Positions 45,098 to 55,572 of a stretch of 64,000 bases of DNA are shown here, piece after piece (position 1 is the stretch's first letter; the number at the start of each line of letters is the position of its first letter). The DNA is from Amylostereum areolatum (Eukaryota > Basidiomycota > Agaricomycetes > Russulales > Stereaceae). Both the position numbers and the translations under genes were made by a program. The stretch lies in assembly GCA_012932865.1 (NCBI GenBank), contig SAXG01000057.1, forward strand, positions 243,229 to 307,228, given 5' to 3'. The notes below the pieces were generated by a model. The model was not told the DNA's origin. It saw only the letters and a program-made list of their open reading frames with translations, and searched no databases.

Positions 45098-48000
45098 AAT
45101 GCCCCCCAGTCGCGTCGTCTGGCGGAGGCAAAGGACTTGTATCATCGGCATCTTACAATCGCTTTTCTGTATTATCATCTATGACCTCATGTGAGCAATC
45201 GTATCCATCGTGTGTGCACCTCTCTACTGTCACGAAGAACAGGCAGACACCCTCGATAACGCTCAAGGTCAAAATGATTGGACGAGCGACAGGCCGACAA
45301 ATCGACGCAGAGGCACTGCTTGACAGCGGTGCAGAAGGAATCATCATCAACCGAAGCTTCGCTGAACGCAAGAAGCTGACTACAAGAAAACTAGAAAACC
45401 CGTTCCCCGTGCGTAACGTGGACGGCACCGAGAACATCATGGGCTGGGTGCGTGATACGACGACCCAACGGATCCGGATATACTCGCAAGACTCGAAGGC
45501 ATACCATGAGGAAGAAGCTGAGTTCTTCATCACCGACATCGGTGATCACGATATGATCCTTGGAACAGACTGGCTCGATGAGCATAACCCCACCATAGAC
45601 TGGCAGCAAGATCGCGTTGACATGCTCCGCTGCCCTCCCTCCTGCACCCTCTCCGAACCGACCGTGACAAACCTTGCAACAAAGCCGCGAACACCATCGT
45701 CGACCCAATCACAGCAAAACGTTCGAGCTGATGCGGCCCCTAAGGTACCTCTAGTCCCGGACGACCCCTTCCCAGAACCAGTGTATGTCTCCTGGGCCCC
45801 TATCCCTACGTATGTCATCCCCGCGCGCAGGGTCAAAGGAGTTCGCATCCGCACATTCCATCTCTCACCTTTACCTGCCCGCCTTTTCACTGAAGACGAC
45901 GACGAACGGCCCAGGGTCTTCCGAGACTGGGAGATCAATGGCCTGCGTCGTGCTGGGATTCTTCCTGAGGTTGACGGCCCCAACCCGGAGGCAGTACCAA
46001 TCCGAGCGGGCTTCACCAAGGCGCAAGAGCTTGCAGAGCACTCAAGGGAAAATGCACGCCCGCAAACCTTTGAAGACTTGGTTCCCCCTCCATACCACGA
46101 CTTTGCACCTGTATTCGACAAGAAAACCTCTGAACGACTACCCGACCGGCGACCATGGGATCATGCCATCGACATGAAGGACGGCTTCGAACCCAAGCCC
46201 TGCAAGATCTACCCACTCTCCCCCTCCGAGCAGATCGAGCTCGATACCTTCCTCGACGACCACCTGAAGAAGGGCTACATTCGCCCATCGAAATCACCGC
46301 AGGCAAGTCCGTTCTTCTTCGTCAAAAAGAAAGATGGGAAGCTGCGGCCTGTACAGGACTATCGAGAGCTGAACAAGGGTACCATCAAAAACGAGTACCC
46401 CTTGCCGCTGATCTCAGAAATTGTTGACCGCCTCAAAGGTGCAAAGATCTTCTCCAAGATGGACGTCCGCTGGGGGTACAACAATGTCCGCATCAAGGAA
46501 GGCGACGAGTGGAAGGCTGCGTTCAAGACGAATCGTGGCCTCTTTGAACCTACGGTGATGTTCTTCGGCCTTATGAACTCCCCCGCGACGTTCCAGGCAA
46601 TGATGAACGAACTTTTCAAGGATCTTATCGACTCGGGCAAAGTCATCATCTACATGGACGACATCCTCGTATTCACTCGAACTATGGAGGAACATCGTGC
46701 CATAGTGCGACAGGTTCTCCAACGCCTACAAGACAATGACCTGTTCCTTAAGCCAGAGAAATGTGTCTTCGAGCAGGACTCCGTTGAATACCTCGGACTC
46801 ATTATTTCACACGACAAGATCGCCATGGACCCCGTCAAGGTAGCTGGTATCCAGGACTGGCCGACACCCCGGACGGTCAAGGATGTACAATCCTTCCTCG
46901 GATTTGGTAACTTCTACCGACGCTTCATCAAGGATTTCTCCAAGATCGCACGACCTCTGTTCGACCTAACAAAGAAGGACTGCACATGGAATTGGTCGAC
47001 GGAATGCCAGACGGCGTTTAACGCACTTAAAGCTGCGTTCACCTCCTCCCCTGTCTTAGTTATGCCTGATCCAAGGAAACCCTACCTTGTCGAAGTTGAC
47101 GCCTCGGACTTTGCTACTGGAGGTATACTCTCGCAGAAAGGTGACGACGGTCACTGGCATCCAGTGGCGTATCTGTCCAAAGCCCTATCGGAACCGGAAC
47201 GCAACTACGACATCTACGACAAGGAGCTACTCGCGATCATCCGTGCGCTCGAAGCCTGGCGCCACTACCTCGAAGGCGCCCCCGACACCGTCGAAATCTG
47301 GACAGATCACAAGAACCTGGAGCACTTCAAGACGGCACAGAAGCTGAGCCGCCGACAGGCACGTTGGGCTCTATTCCTCACTCGATTTGACTTCGCGCTC
47401 GTTCACAAACCAGGAGTATCCCATCGCCCAGACCCAATGTCCCGACGACCTGATCACAAGCAGGGCGTTGAGAACGACAACAAGGAGCGTATCGTGCTCG
47501 ACCCCAAGTACTTCCAGATACGTGCAACAAGGCCAGGAGCAGTAACCTCCCTCGGCGATGTCGAACTCCGACGACGTATCCGCGACTGCAAGACCAAGGA
47601 CATTGAGGTCGTTCAAGCTCTGGATGCCATCTTACGGAATGGACCACGTACACTCGTTAAGAACCTTCAAGAGTGGAACTACGAAGAAGGCCTGGTCCTG
47701 TTTAGAGGAAAGGTATATGTCCCTGCAGACGACGGGTTGCAATGCGACATTGTAAAAATGTACCATGAATCGCCCCTGGCTGGACACCCTGGTCGCTTCA
47801 AGACTTACGAACTTGTGAGTCGTGAATATTGGTGGCCTGGCATGTCTGTCTTCGTCCGCGACTTCGTAGCAGGATGCGCAATCTGCCAGTCGACAAAGAC
47901 ACAGAGCAGCCGACCCCACGTCGACATGATCCCGAACGAAGTACCCGACCGACCATTTGGCGTCATCTCTACCGACTTCATTGTCGAGCTCCCTGACTGC

Positions 48001-48624
48001 GAAGGCTATAATGCCGTCAACGTCGTGGTTGATCGCCTCACCAAGATGGTGGTTACCACCCCATGTACAACGAAGATCACCAGCGATGGCACGGCCGACA
48101 TTCTCTTCGATAAGGTATACCGACATTACGGCTTGGCGGACAAGATCATCTCGGATCGTGGACCCCAATTTGCTGGGCAGGTAATGCGTACACTCAACGA
48201 GAAGCTCGGGATCAAGTCTGCCCTTAGCACAGCGTACCACCCACAGACAGATGGTCAGACCGAACGCGAAAACCAGAACCTTGAGCAGTTCCTGCGAGTA
48301 TTCTGCAACTACCGTCAAGATGACTGGGTGAAGTGGCTGCCCTTCTTCGAGTTTTCTCACAACTCCCGCACCCATGCAGCTACCGGAAAGGCCCCCTTTG
48401 AAGTCCTCTATGGCTTCCTCCCCAAGATGTACCCATCCGTAAACCCGTCCTCAAAGGTCCCTGCAGTTGAAGAACGCCTCCGTCAACTTGAAGAAGTCCG
48501 ACAGGAGATCAAGGCCAGCCTTGCCCTCACATCTGACTTAATGAAGCACTACAATGGTGACACGATCAGCAAATCGACACTGTTCGCCGTCGGAGACAAG
48601 GTCTGGCTCGAGGCAAAAACCTGA
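45094..48624 (+). CDS. Pol polyprotein of gypsy B (PR-RT-RH-IN)
   Basis: Entered by -1 frameshift. Protease: EALLDSGAEGIIINRSF, ILGTDWLDEHNPTIDW. Reverse transcriptase: PFFFVKKKDGKLRPVQDYRE and YMDDILVF (46651-46674). RNase H: VEVDASDFATGGILSQ, DIYDKELLAIIRALEAW and IWTDHKNLEHF. Integrase: HHCC zinc finger (YHESPLAGHPGRFKTYEL ... CAICQ), then the DDE residues in [18 protein letters not shown] and TDGQTERENQ. The frame ends at 48622-48624 after VWLEAKT, where a run of five A is one short of the length needed to keep the frame into the next segment (NLKTTRPKAKL...). The same stop occurs in copy B'. Confidence 0.9.
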   Translation: MKCPPVASSGGGKGLVSSASYNRFSVLSSMTSCEQSYPSCVHLSTVTKNRQTPSITLKVKMIGRATGRQIDAEALLDSGAEGIIINRSFAERKKLTTRKLENPFPVRNVDGTENIMGWVRDTTTQRIRIYSQDSKAYHEEEAEFFITDIGDHDMILGTDWLDEHNPTIDWQQDRVDMLRCPPSCTLSEPTVTNLATKPRTPSSTQSQQNVRADAAPKVPLVPDDPFPEPVYVSWAPIPTYVIPARRVKGVRIRTFHLSPLPARLFTEDDDERPRVFRDWEINGLRRAGILPEVDGPNPEAVPIRAGFTKAQELAEHSRENARPQTFEDLVPPPYHDFAPVFDKKTSERLPDRRPWDHAIDMKDGFEPKPCKIYPLSPSEQIELDTFLDDHLKKGYIRPSKSPQASPFFFVKKKDGKLRPVQDYRELNKGTIKNEYPLPLISEIVDRLKGAKIFSKMDVRWGYNNVRIKEGDEWKAAFKTNRGLFEPTVMFFGLMNSPATFQAMMNELFKDLIDSGKVIIYMDDILVFTRTMEEHRAIVRQVLQRLQDNDLFLKPEKCVFEQDSVEYLGLIISHDKIAMDPVKVAGIQDWPTPRTVKDVQSFLGFGNFYRRFIKDFSKIARPLFDLTKKDCTWNWSTECQTAFNALKAAFTSSPVLVMPDPRKPYLVEVDASDFATGGILSQKGDDGHWHPVAYLSKALSEPERNYDIYDKELLAIIRALEAWRHYLEGAPDTVEIWTDHKNLEHFKTAQKLSRRQARWALFLTRFDFALVHKPGVSHRPDPMSRRPDHKQGVENDNKERIVLDPKYFQIRATRPGAVTSLGDVELRRRIRDCKTKDIEVVQALDAILRNGPRTLVKNLQEWNYEEGLVLFRGKVYVPADDGLQCDIVKMYHESPLAGHPGRFKTYELVSREYWWPGMSVFVRDFVAGCAICQSTKTQSSRPHVDMIPNEVPDRPFGVISTDFIVELPDCEGYNAVNVVVDRLTKMVVTTPCTTKITSDGTADILFDKVYRHYGLADKIISDRGPQFAGQVMRTLNEKLGIKSALSTAYHPQTDGQTERENQNLEQFLRVFCNYRQDDWVKWLPFFEFSHNSRTHAATGKAPFEVLYGFLPKMYPSVNPSSKVPAVEERLRQLEEVRQEIKASLALTSDLMKHYNGDTISKSTLFAVGDKVWLEAKT

Positions 48625-49187
48625 AGACGACGAGGCCGAAAGCTAAGCTTGCTGCCAAACGATTTGGACCCTTCGAGATCGTTGACATCATTAGCCCAGT
48701 GAACTACCGCCTGAAGCTGCCGAAGACGTGGAGAATCCACCCAGTCTTCCATGCTTCGCTGCTCACCGCGTACAAGGAGACAACGGCACACGGTCCAAAC
48801 TATGAACAACCGCCGCCTGACCTTGTTGATGACGAAGAAGAATATGACGTTGAAGACATCATCGACTCGAAGCCGACCCGTAACAAGAAAGGCATACAAT
48901 ACCTCGTCAAGTGGGCAGGCTACCCTGACTCTGAGAATACCTGGCTCCCTCGCTCCTCGCTCTCAAAAGTCACCGACATGATCGACGCCTTCCACAAACG
49001 CCATCCAAATGCGCCCCGCCCTGTGCGTTCCCTCGGCATCTCCTTTGACGATTTCCTCGCATCTACCCTTGCAGATGACATTGCGCTCCAGGCGAAAGCG
49101 CGTCTTAAAGGGGGGGTAATGTCACGGATCGCTCCATTTCTCTCTTCGTTTGCAGACCTCGTACACGCAACGCGTCACGGCACATGA
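48625..49187 (+). pseudogene. C-terminal GPY/F and chromodomain part of gypsy B Pol, out of frame
   Basis: In the shifted frame: FGPFEIVDIISPVNYRLKLP, then HPVFHASLLTAYKETTAHGP, then a chromodomain (VEDIIDSKPTRNKKGIQYLV, KWAGYPDSENTWLP). The chromodomain is the usual targeting module of chromoviruses, often directed to histone H3K9-methylated chromatin. The frame runs on through the polypurine tract into the LTR and stops at 49187. Confidence 0.75.
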
Positions 49188-49539
49188 CTTTCCCTTGCAT
49201 CACATGCTTCAACGACGTCATTGCCCGGACTTCCGAGCGGGGTTCCGCATCCTTATCTATGACATCATTGCTCCGGACCTTCGTCCTCCGCCCCATGACT
49301 CCTTTCTTATTGTTCCCCCCGCTCGCACCACTATTGCATCGCATCGCACCATCGTACCCACTTGTATATAAGGACAGTGTTTCTCTTCCCTTTTCCCTAG
49401 ACTGTCCATCTCGTCATACGGTACTGTAGCGCACGTTGCACTACCCTAGACCCCGGCACTCTCGAATCTATTTTCTTCTCGCTCCTCCCATCGTCGCGAC
49501 TTAGGCGGTTCATCGGTCTCATAAACTGCGTTTCTGACA
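49120..49539 (+). repeat. 3' LTR of gypsy B
   Basis: A 420-bp copy differing from the 5' LTR at one base. It is preceded by the polypurine tract AAAGGGGGGG (about 49107-49116) and followed by the TCCCC duplication. Confidence 0.95.
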
Positions 49540-51638
49540 TCCCCAGTCTTAATCATGCCTGACGAAAACAAACCATTCCGTATAGAAAGTGACGCCTCCG
49601 ACTTCGCATACGGAGCTATTCTATCACAACCAGATGAGACCGAAAGATGGCACCCGGTCGCGTACCTGTCCAAATCACTGTCACCTGCGGAACAGAATTA
49701 CGAAATATACGACAAGGAACTTTTAGGAGTAGTAAAAGCTCTAGAACACTGGCGACACTATCTAGAAGGAGCGAACTACAAGATCGAGATCTGGACAGAT
49801 CATAAAAATCTAGAATATTTCACAACAGCTCAGAAACTTAATCGACGACAAGCACGATGGAGCCTGTATCTGTCCCGCTTTGACTACACCCTAGTGCACA
49901 AACCAGGAAGTACAAATAAAGCGGACGGACTTTCTAGAAGACCAGACTATAAAGAAGACATTCCAGACAATGATGAACGGATCTTACTCCACCCCTCGAT
50001 ATTCAAAGCTAGAGCCACCAGAAGAGGAACAGTTGAAGCAATCGGAGATAAAGAACTTCTCAAAGAACTAAGGAACTTCTCACACCTAGATGATGAAGTC
50101 TGGACGGCGCTAGATATGATCAAAAGATCGGGACCACGCACCCTTGCAAAAGGAATCGAAGATTGGAACTTCGAAAACGATTTGATCATCAGAAAAGGAA
50201 AGATCTACGTACCGCAAAATCTCGAACTTCGACGAATGATCCTAAAATCACATCATGATCTCCAAACGATTGGACATCCAGGAGAAATGAAAACTCTAGA
50301 ACTAGTACAAAGAAACTTTTGGTGGCCAAAGATGATTTCCTTCGTAAAAGGCTATGTTCAAGGATGTCCTGTATGTCAGTCAACAAAAAATGTCACACAT
50401 CCGGCGAAACATCCATTACAACCTACAGAGATACCGAAACGACCATGGGAAACGATCACATCAGACTTCATCACAGATCTTCCGATCTCCAACGGATTTG
50501 ATTCAATCAACGTAGTCGTCGACAGGTTCACCAAAACCGCAGTATTCACACTGTGCCTAAAGACGATCAACGCAGAAGAAATGGCTGATCTTCTGATCGA
50601 CAACGTCTACAGATGATTCGGCCTATGGAAAAGAATGATATCGGATAGAGGTCCTCAATTCGTGTCCAAAGTATTACAATCCATTTGCGAAAGCCTTGGA
50701 ATTGTCTCGTCACTCAGTACAGCGTACCATCCCCAAACAGACGGAGAAACAGAGAGAGTGAATCAAGAACTAGAACAATATCTTCGAGCATTCTGCAACG
50801 GAGATCAAACAAATTGGGCAAAACTTTTACCAAAAGCAGAATTCGCACACAATATACGGCAACATTCAGCTACGAAAGTTTCCCCATTTGAACTCCTACA
50901 TGGATACCAACCGGTTTTCAATCCAGCAATACCAACCGATCCATGAATACTGACAGCTGAGGAAAGAATAAAGAACTTTAAGCACGCATGGACAACACAG
51001 AAGCAAGTCTGGAAATAGCCGCTAAATTGATGAAAATGCAGCATGACCAAACATTCACGCTACGAGATCAGCTCAAACAGGGCGACCAAGTATGGTTAGA
51101 CGGAAAAAATCTTAACACGGTATACCCAAAAACCAAACTGGCACCGAAACGGTTTGGCCCATTCAAAATTGAAAAAGTTATAGGACCAGTAACCTACCGC
51201 CTAGAACTACCAACAAAGTGGAAAATACACCCTGTATTTCACGCAGCACTGTTAATTCCGTTCAAAGAGACAGAACAATACGGCGAAGCTTATGAAAAAC
51301 CGCCTCCAGAACTAGTAAACGACGAAGAACTCTATGAACTAGAAACAATAATAGCCTCAAAACTAGACAAACGGTATTCCGAACCATTACATTACTTCGT
51401 GAAATGGAAGGGCTACCCAGACTCCGGTAACACATGGGAACCAGCATCTAATCTCGAAGGATCAAAGACTGCGATCGCAGAGTTCCACCGGAATAACCCC
51501 AAGGCACCGAAGTTGCCACCACAGCCAATCAGAGATACCAACACAGAAGCTACTGATCGTAACGAGATCGCTGCAATACAGCAAGAACGAAGGCCAACAA
51601 GACGAAAGAAACGCAAGACGAAAGTAAAACATTGGTGA
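49540..51638 (+). pseudogene. Pol of gypsy A, RNase H, integrase and chromodomain part
   Basis: Continuation of the A pol gene after B: VLIMPDENKPFRIESDASDF, IWTDHKNLEYFTTAQKLNRR, then the integrase with [39 protein letters not shown] and [13 protein letters not shown] stops occur at 50614-50616 (where relatives usually have Trp, NVYR*FG) and near 50944, and the frame changes near 50985. The last frame has FGPFKIEKVIGPVTYRLELP and a chromodomain (HYFVKWKGYPDSGNTWEP), ending at 51636-51638. These breaks make the integrase of A non-functional. Confidence 0.85.
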
Positions 51639-51717
51639 GACTCAACGCCATTCAGGCAAATGCACTGCCAACAAAAGGGGGATAAAAACCCTATGGGTTC
51701 AACAAGACAGGTCACCA

Positions 51718-53684
51718 ATGTCCACCACCCCAAACACAGCCAACATCTCTTCTACCAATCCAATCGTCTCACCCAGCAATGTCGACCGCCTCCGCCTCAT
51801 CTGCAACAAAATACACCACACTCAGCAGGAACGCGCCCTCTGCGGAGACTGCTTCATCGCTCGATCGGCAGCAATCCTCGCAATTAAGTCAGTACCTCCT
51901 CCGTCTAGGTCAGGACCAGACGGAAGAACAGGGGGTAAGCCGATTAGGAGCACACAAAGGAACCCAGACTAAAGCACCCGAATTCCTCACAGGTGCTAAT
52001 GCAATCCCCGTGGCCCGGAGCAACGGAAGTCCAAACACCCAATTCCCCGATACTAGAAAGCCAAATAGCCCGCATGATAGCCGGAGTAGCGATCGAACAA
52101 GCCAGAGAACGGATCGACGACCTCAAGAGGGAGTCGGCCGACGTCCAGAACATCCTACAGGATCACATCAAGATGCTCAATGGAGAACTCCTCCAATTAG
52201 ACTCGAGGTACCTAACACTCTCGACCGAGATGGAAGAACGGGAAGTCAAACTGCTTCGACGATTCCGGAAGCTAGCGCAGCGGCTATACTCAACGTTGCA
52301 GAACTCCGAAGATTCCTCACTGAAGTCGGACACAGGGTCAACTGGCTCAATTGGGAAAGACACACCTTCCGTGCCGCCTACGAAGGAGAAATCCTCCGAA
52401 GGCGAATGGAAACTACCGGAGTTCTCCATATGTTGCCACGCGACGGCCCCGACATCGACCTCATCTTCCATGGATATCACATCTCCCCGGGCTATACTAT
52501 TCGACCCGATCCCATCACGTCCACCCTCGCCAGACCCCTGTCCCTTCCTAACGCCCCTCCGCGACCCGTCACCGCTCCTACACCGCCGGGATCCCTACCC
52601 ATCCCCGGCCTCACCCAGACTAACCCCGTCCAGCCTCCCGTCGCTAGAAACAGCATACCCGGAGAGGACACCGGACAGCCCCTGGTTTCCCCAAAGCCCA
52701 GACAACCAACCGGAAGATCCCCAACGGAAAGTCCGCGACATGTACCTTGGACATCTTCTTCACTGCCAGCGGTGCCTAGACCGCCAACTCCGTTCCCAGT
52801 TTCTGCTGACGACGCTCCCATGCCATGGCACGGAGGTCCCCCTGCTTATCCCTCATTCCTACGCTCGCACCCCGACCACGCTGGAAATCCCATCACCCAA
52901 GATCCCCGAATCACCCCACAGCGACGTAAACATGATTCTGTCGACCCCGACGGAAGACCGCTCAAGCGGATCAGAGACGTCGGATTCCCCGATAAGTCGG
53001 GCGATGAGGAACTGCAACAAGATCCAAGAGATAATCGAGCAAATGATGGAGACCCGCGCTCGCCGGAAACAAGAGCACGAGTCAACGGACGAGTTGGACA
53101 GTTCGGCGGAAGAATCGGACAGTCCGACGGGCGACAAGACGGAGGAAGTAGCCGAGAATCCCTCGGACCAATGGAGCAACAAACTGACCACATGGACGCA
53201 GGAGAAGTGGGACGCGATTCCCGTGAAGCCGCGGAAACGCTGCTGGAAATGCGGCGAGTGAGGCCATCTCCGCCGAGACTGTCCCCGTCGCAAGAACAAT
53301 CCCCCTCACTTCCCCCAATCACGGTCCTGCTACCCTCTCCGATCACGGACTCCTCTTCCTCGCCCACGCCCGAGCCATCCGGATATCAGTTATGGTCCAG
53401 GAACACTGATGTCCCACCCCCACCTCCGACGTACCGACGCTACCGCCCGTGCCCACAGGCAGCTTCTGGGATTCCTCACGCAACGTGAGAGCCTGACGCA
53501 CGAAGCCGCCCAACACGCCACCGAACAGTGGTTGTACTGGGAGGACGCGGTACTCCGCACCCAGCGGGAACCTCCCTCGTGCTTCAATCACTCCTGGCGC
53601 GTCGACGATCTCTTCTGGAAGGAAGAAGATTGGGACCTGCAGGAAGCTGAGGAGTCAAAGGATCACTGGCCGGAGCCTTGGTAA
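51718..53684 (+). pseudogene. extra 3' ORF of gypsy A: coiled-coil, CCHC-knuckle protein (broken)
   Basis: An additional gene after pol. Start ATG 51718 (MSTTPNTANISSTNPIVSPS), then in another frame a coiled coil (AIEQARERIDDLKRESADVQ, LDSRYLTLSTEMEEREVKLL). From about 52300 to 52990 a further frame holds a possible globular part (ELRRFLTEVGHRVNWLNWER, GPDIDLIFHGYHISPGY) and a Pro-rich region. The frame then returns for IQEIIEQMMETRARRKQEHE and an incomplete zinc knuckle, CWKCGE-stop-GHLRRDC, with TGA at 53259-53261. The end is WRVDDLFWKEEDWDLQEAEE to the stop at 53684. It resembles no Pol domain. The knuckle suggests a nucleic-acid-binding, Gag-like origin. Two indels and the stop mark it as decayed in this copy. 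Confidence 0.5.
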
Positions 53685-54073
53685 GCGTACGGACGAACTT
53701 TTACCCACCATACGCACTCGGACTTTCTCGCTCTCCCCCTCATCATGTTTTGGTATCCATCGTTACGATACTTCTCGGACTGATCACGGACTGCGCCCTC
53801 ATTCGTACGCATATTTTCCTCGGACTTCTCGGCTGTATAGGTTCCTGTTGCTATGAGGAAGGCAAAGTGTTTGACACTCTCCCTGCGATGCGCTGGACGC
53901 GTCGCTTACTTACGACTACTGTCTGATTATGTACGAGTTCCCGCTTATGATTGACGGCAATGATTACATCACTTCCCTCCCCGCATCGTAGGGATAAAAG
54001 GGAAAGCCACGAAGACGACCACATCCTCAGACATCGTCTAAACAACCAACTCGTACCACCCAAAACCACCAAC

Positions 54074-54457
54074 ATGTCTTCTACTCTCACCTCCTCCTCG
54101 CGCAACCTCTCCACCACCGACCACACTCCTCCTACCACCCCTCCTCCCTCGCCCGTCCTCTCGCGCACTCGCACGCCCGATCCACAAGACGAAGAACTCC
54201 TCCGTCATCTCAAGCGAGTCACGGAACTCCTAAACCGTCCAGACGTCGCTCGTGCCATGAAGAGGCCGAGAAGCCTCGACGAAGAAGCCATGCGGGAATC
54301 GAAGGGAAGATGCGGCATCAAAGGGCTCTTCCGGAAGCACGGACCCCGGTTCAGAAGTCCGGACCACGTGACGACGGCCAGGATAGGGCATCAGTTAGGG
54401 TCTCCCACGATAGATGGGGAGGATGTCAAAGTAGTGGAGGCGTTGCTGAAGCGGTAG
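54074..54457 (+). CDS. small ORF of unknown function in the 3' part of gypsy A
   Basis: ATG 54074 gives 127 residues: a Ser/Thr/Pro-rich N-terminus (MSSTLTSSSRNLSTTDHTPP), then a charged helical part (EELLRHLKRVTELLNRPDVA) and a basic stretch (GRCGIKGLFRKHGPRFRSPD). It is intact and about 390 bp downstream of the zinc-knuckle ORF. A TATA-like gggataaaagg lies about 80 bp before the ATG. I recognise no family. The hydrophobic reading at about 53690-53926, just upstream, has no ATG at its start and is not called. Confidence 0.4.
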   Translation: MSSTLTSSSRNLSTTDHTPPTTPPPSPVLSRTRTPDPQDEELLRHLKRVTELLNRPDVARAMKRPRSLDEEAMRESKGRCGIKGLFRKHGPRFRSPDHVTTARIGHQLGSPTIDGEDVKVVEALLKR

Positions 54458-54531
54458 AATAGAATTCTATCGCTTGATTCCGGATAAGGATAAAAGGAGT
54501 GAACATCAACAAACGAAAACTCAGAAGCGTG

Positions 54532-54870
54532 ATGCAACCCACACAATCACCCGACCTTACGATCTTCAACACAACCACCCCTCGCTGGCTCATCATCGTC
54601 CTGAGCATCATCATAGGACTCACAATCTTCACCCTTCTCGCGTCAATCGTCTTCCTTCAACGATGGCGACGAGCAAGTGACCAAGAACCCGTTCAAGAAA
54701 TCCCTTTAACAGTAATCCGATTCGTAAATCAACGGGACGTCGATTCTAGAGAGGGGGCTAGTGTTACAACTCGATCAAGGTATTCCATTTTCCCCTACCT
54801 TATTAGGAAGGACGTCGCTAAACGACGGATTACGACTGTGCCCCAGCTCGTAACCGTCTCGACGATGTAG
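54532..54870 (+). CDS. short single-pass membrane ORF before the 3' LTR of gypsy A
   Basis: From ATG 54532 (MQPTQSPDLTIFNTTTPRW) a strong membrane segment follows (LIIVLSIIIGLTIFTLLASI), then a basic stop-transfer end (QRWRR) and a short tail. The frame runs over the polypurine tract and into the LTR, stopping at 54870. Residues 1-18 would lie on one side of the membrane and about 45 residues on the other. It is too short for a typical envelope protein; a viroporin-like or anchoring role is speculation. It is intact, unlike pol of the same element. Confidence 0.4.
   Translation: MQPTQSPDLTIFNTTTPRWLIIVLSIIIGLTIFTLLASIVFLQRWRRASDQEPVQEIPLTVIRFVNQRDVDSREGASVTTRSRYSIFPYLIRKDVAKRRITTVPQLVTVSTM
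54747..54758 (+). promoter_or_regulatory. polypurine tract of gypsy A
   Basis: AGAGAGGGGG lies just before the 3' LTR, with only CTAG between, as expected for the plus-strand primer of reverse transcription. Confidence 0.7.
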
Positions 54871-55272
54871 CCACAACAGTGCCACAGATCGTAGCCAACT
54901 CAACAACGCAGCCACGACTGTGCCCCAGTCGCGTACCCGTAGATACCTGATACGACCATTACCAGATGTACATATATTTGTTCGACCTCCTTCTCTATAA
55001 AAGGAGGCTCGCCAAGCGAGCTATTCCCCAGCTTGTTCTCTTTGTAAATACAGGACTGTTCTGAATAGAACCTCCTCTTAAAACACTAAAGAGAATCCTA
55101 AAGCAAACTAAGTCGATAAGCTCGCCTAAGTCTTCCGTGAAGACTTACTGCTTCGCATATCGACCTTCACCTTCGTACAAACCGAGACGTCTGGATCACC
55201 TGATCCCACTTCTCACGCGTAAGAGTACTGTAGCCTGAGCCGCTTGTCACATGACAAGGACCGTCCTTAACA
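54762..55272 (+). repeat. 3' LTR of gypsy A
   Basis: 511 bp, with about eight differences from the 5' LTR. One difference changes the self-priming segment (AGCTTGTTCT instead of AGCTCGTTCT), so only the 5' LTR still matches the primer-binding site exactly. Confidence 0.95.
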
Positions 55273-55522
55273 CCCATTTCGGATGCCCCATGTCCCGACA
55301 CCGGCATGTGGATCATCGAACCGGATCTGGACAGGAATGGTGACCGTGAGATATCAGTCATCCATCTTGATTGCATGCTTCGTGGTGCGCATCTGATGGG
55401 GGTGTCTGCAGGGGCCGAGTTTCTTCCGCCTTCGCTAACAGAGTCGGATACTTTGGATGCATTCCGTGCTTTCTATGTAAATAAATATGCAGACCACCAC
55501 TCCCATGAAATCGCATTTTAGA
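55273..55522 (+). pseudogene. Plavaka-type transposase, C-terminal end (with right CCCAT duplication)
   Basis: After the CCCAT duplication (55273-55277) the transposase frame continues: CPDTGMWIIEPDLDRNGD, IHLDCMLRGAHLMGV, then FYVNKYADHHSHEIAF and TAG at 55520-55522. It joins in frame to the part ending at 37984. The WIxxPDxDxxGxRxxxVIHLDxxxRxAHL pattern is a usual C-terminus of these transposases, as I recall. Confidence 0.8.
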
Positions 55523-55572
55523 GTCTTTAAATATATTATTATTGTGTTTGAGGTTATAGAAATATTGGTGCT

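Larger units (their letters stand above)
42448..49539 (+). mobile_element. Ty3/gypsy chromovirus B, complete copy inside element A
   Basis: Two 420-bp LTRs differ at one position (t/c in ccttTgtcc versus ccttCgtcc), so insertion is very recent. Order: LTR, self-priming site, leader, gag, pol with protease, RT, RNase H, integrase, a frameshifted chromodomain, polypurine tract AAAGGGGGGG, LTR. Differences from an intact element: a 4-bp deletion in the leader near 43955 (compared with B') and a 1-bp deficit in an A run near 48615. Confidence 0.95.
37985..55272 (+). mobile_element. Ty3/gypsy chromovirus A, full length, decayed, hosting element B
   Basis: Bounded by two 511-bp LTRs that differ at about eight positions (1.6 %), so the insertion is fairly recent but older than that of B. 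Order: 5' LTR, self-priming site, gag leader, gag with CCHC knuckle, pol (protease, RT, RNase H, integrase, chromodomain), three extra ORFs, polypurine tract, 3' LTR. Element B is inserted in pol at 42448. Two TGA stops and a frameshift break the integrase part. Transcription is on the plus strand. Confidence 0.9.
31540..55572 (+). mobile_element. Plavaka-type DNA transposon, split by a retrotransposon insertion
   Basis: The element as seen consists of the ACTTG/CAAGT cluster, a minus-strand companion gene (32059-34653) and the transposase gene (34880-37984 and 55278-55522). Gypsy element A interrupts it at 37985-55272 with a CCCAT target duplication. Left and right termini are not defined: no terminal inverted repeat could be matched, because the right end is displaced by element B' and would lie beyond the window. 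The premature stop and the insertion make the transposase inactive. Confidence 0.6.

Noticed and set aside
51779..53488. Apparent dual-coding region: two long overlapping plus-strand frames (569 and 422 codons) in gypsy A
   Set aside because: Protein-like sequence switches from one frame to the other near 52,300 and back near 52,990, which is the pattern of two indels in one gene rather than two overlapping genes.
53678..53926. Hydrophobic reading in gypsy A considered as an envelope-like ORF
   Set aside because: It has no ATG at its start and no signal or fusion-type features. It may be partly intronic (gtaagc at 53681).
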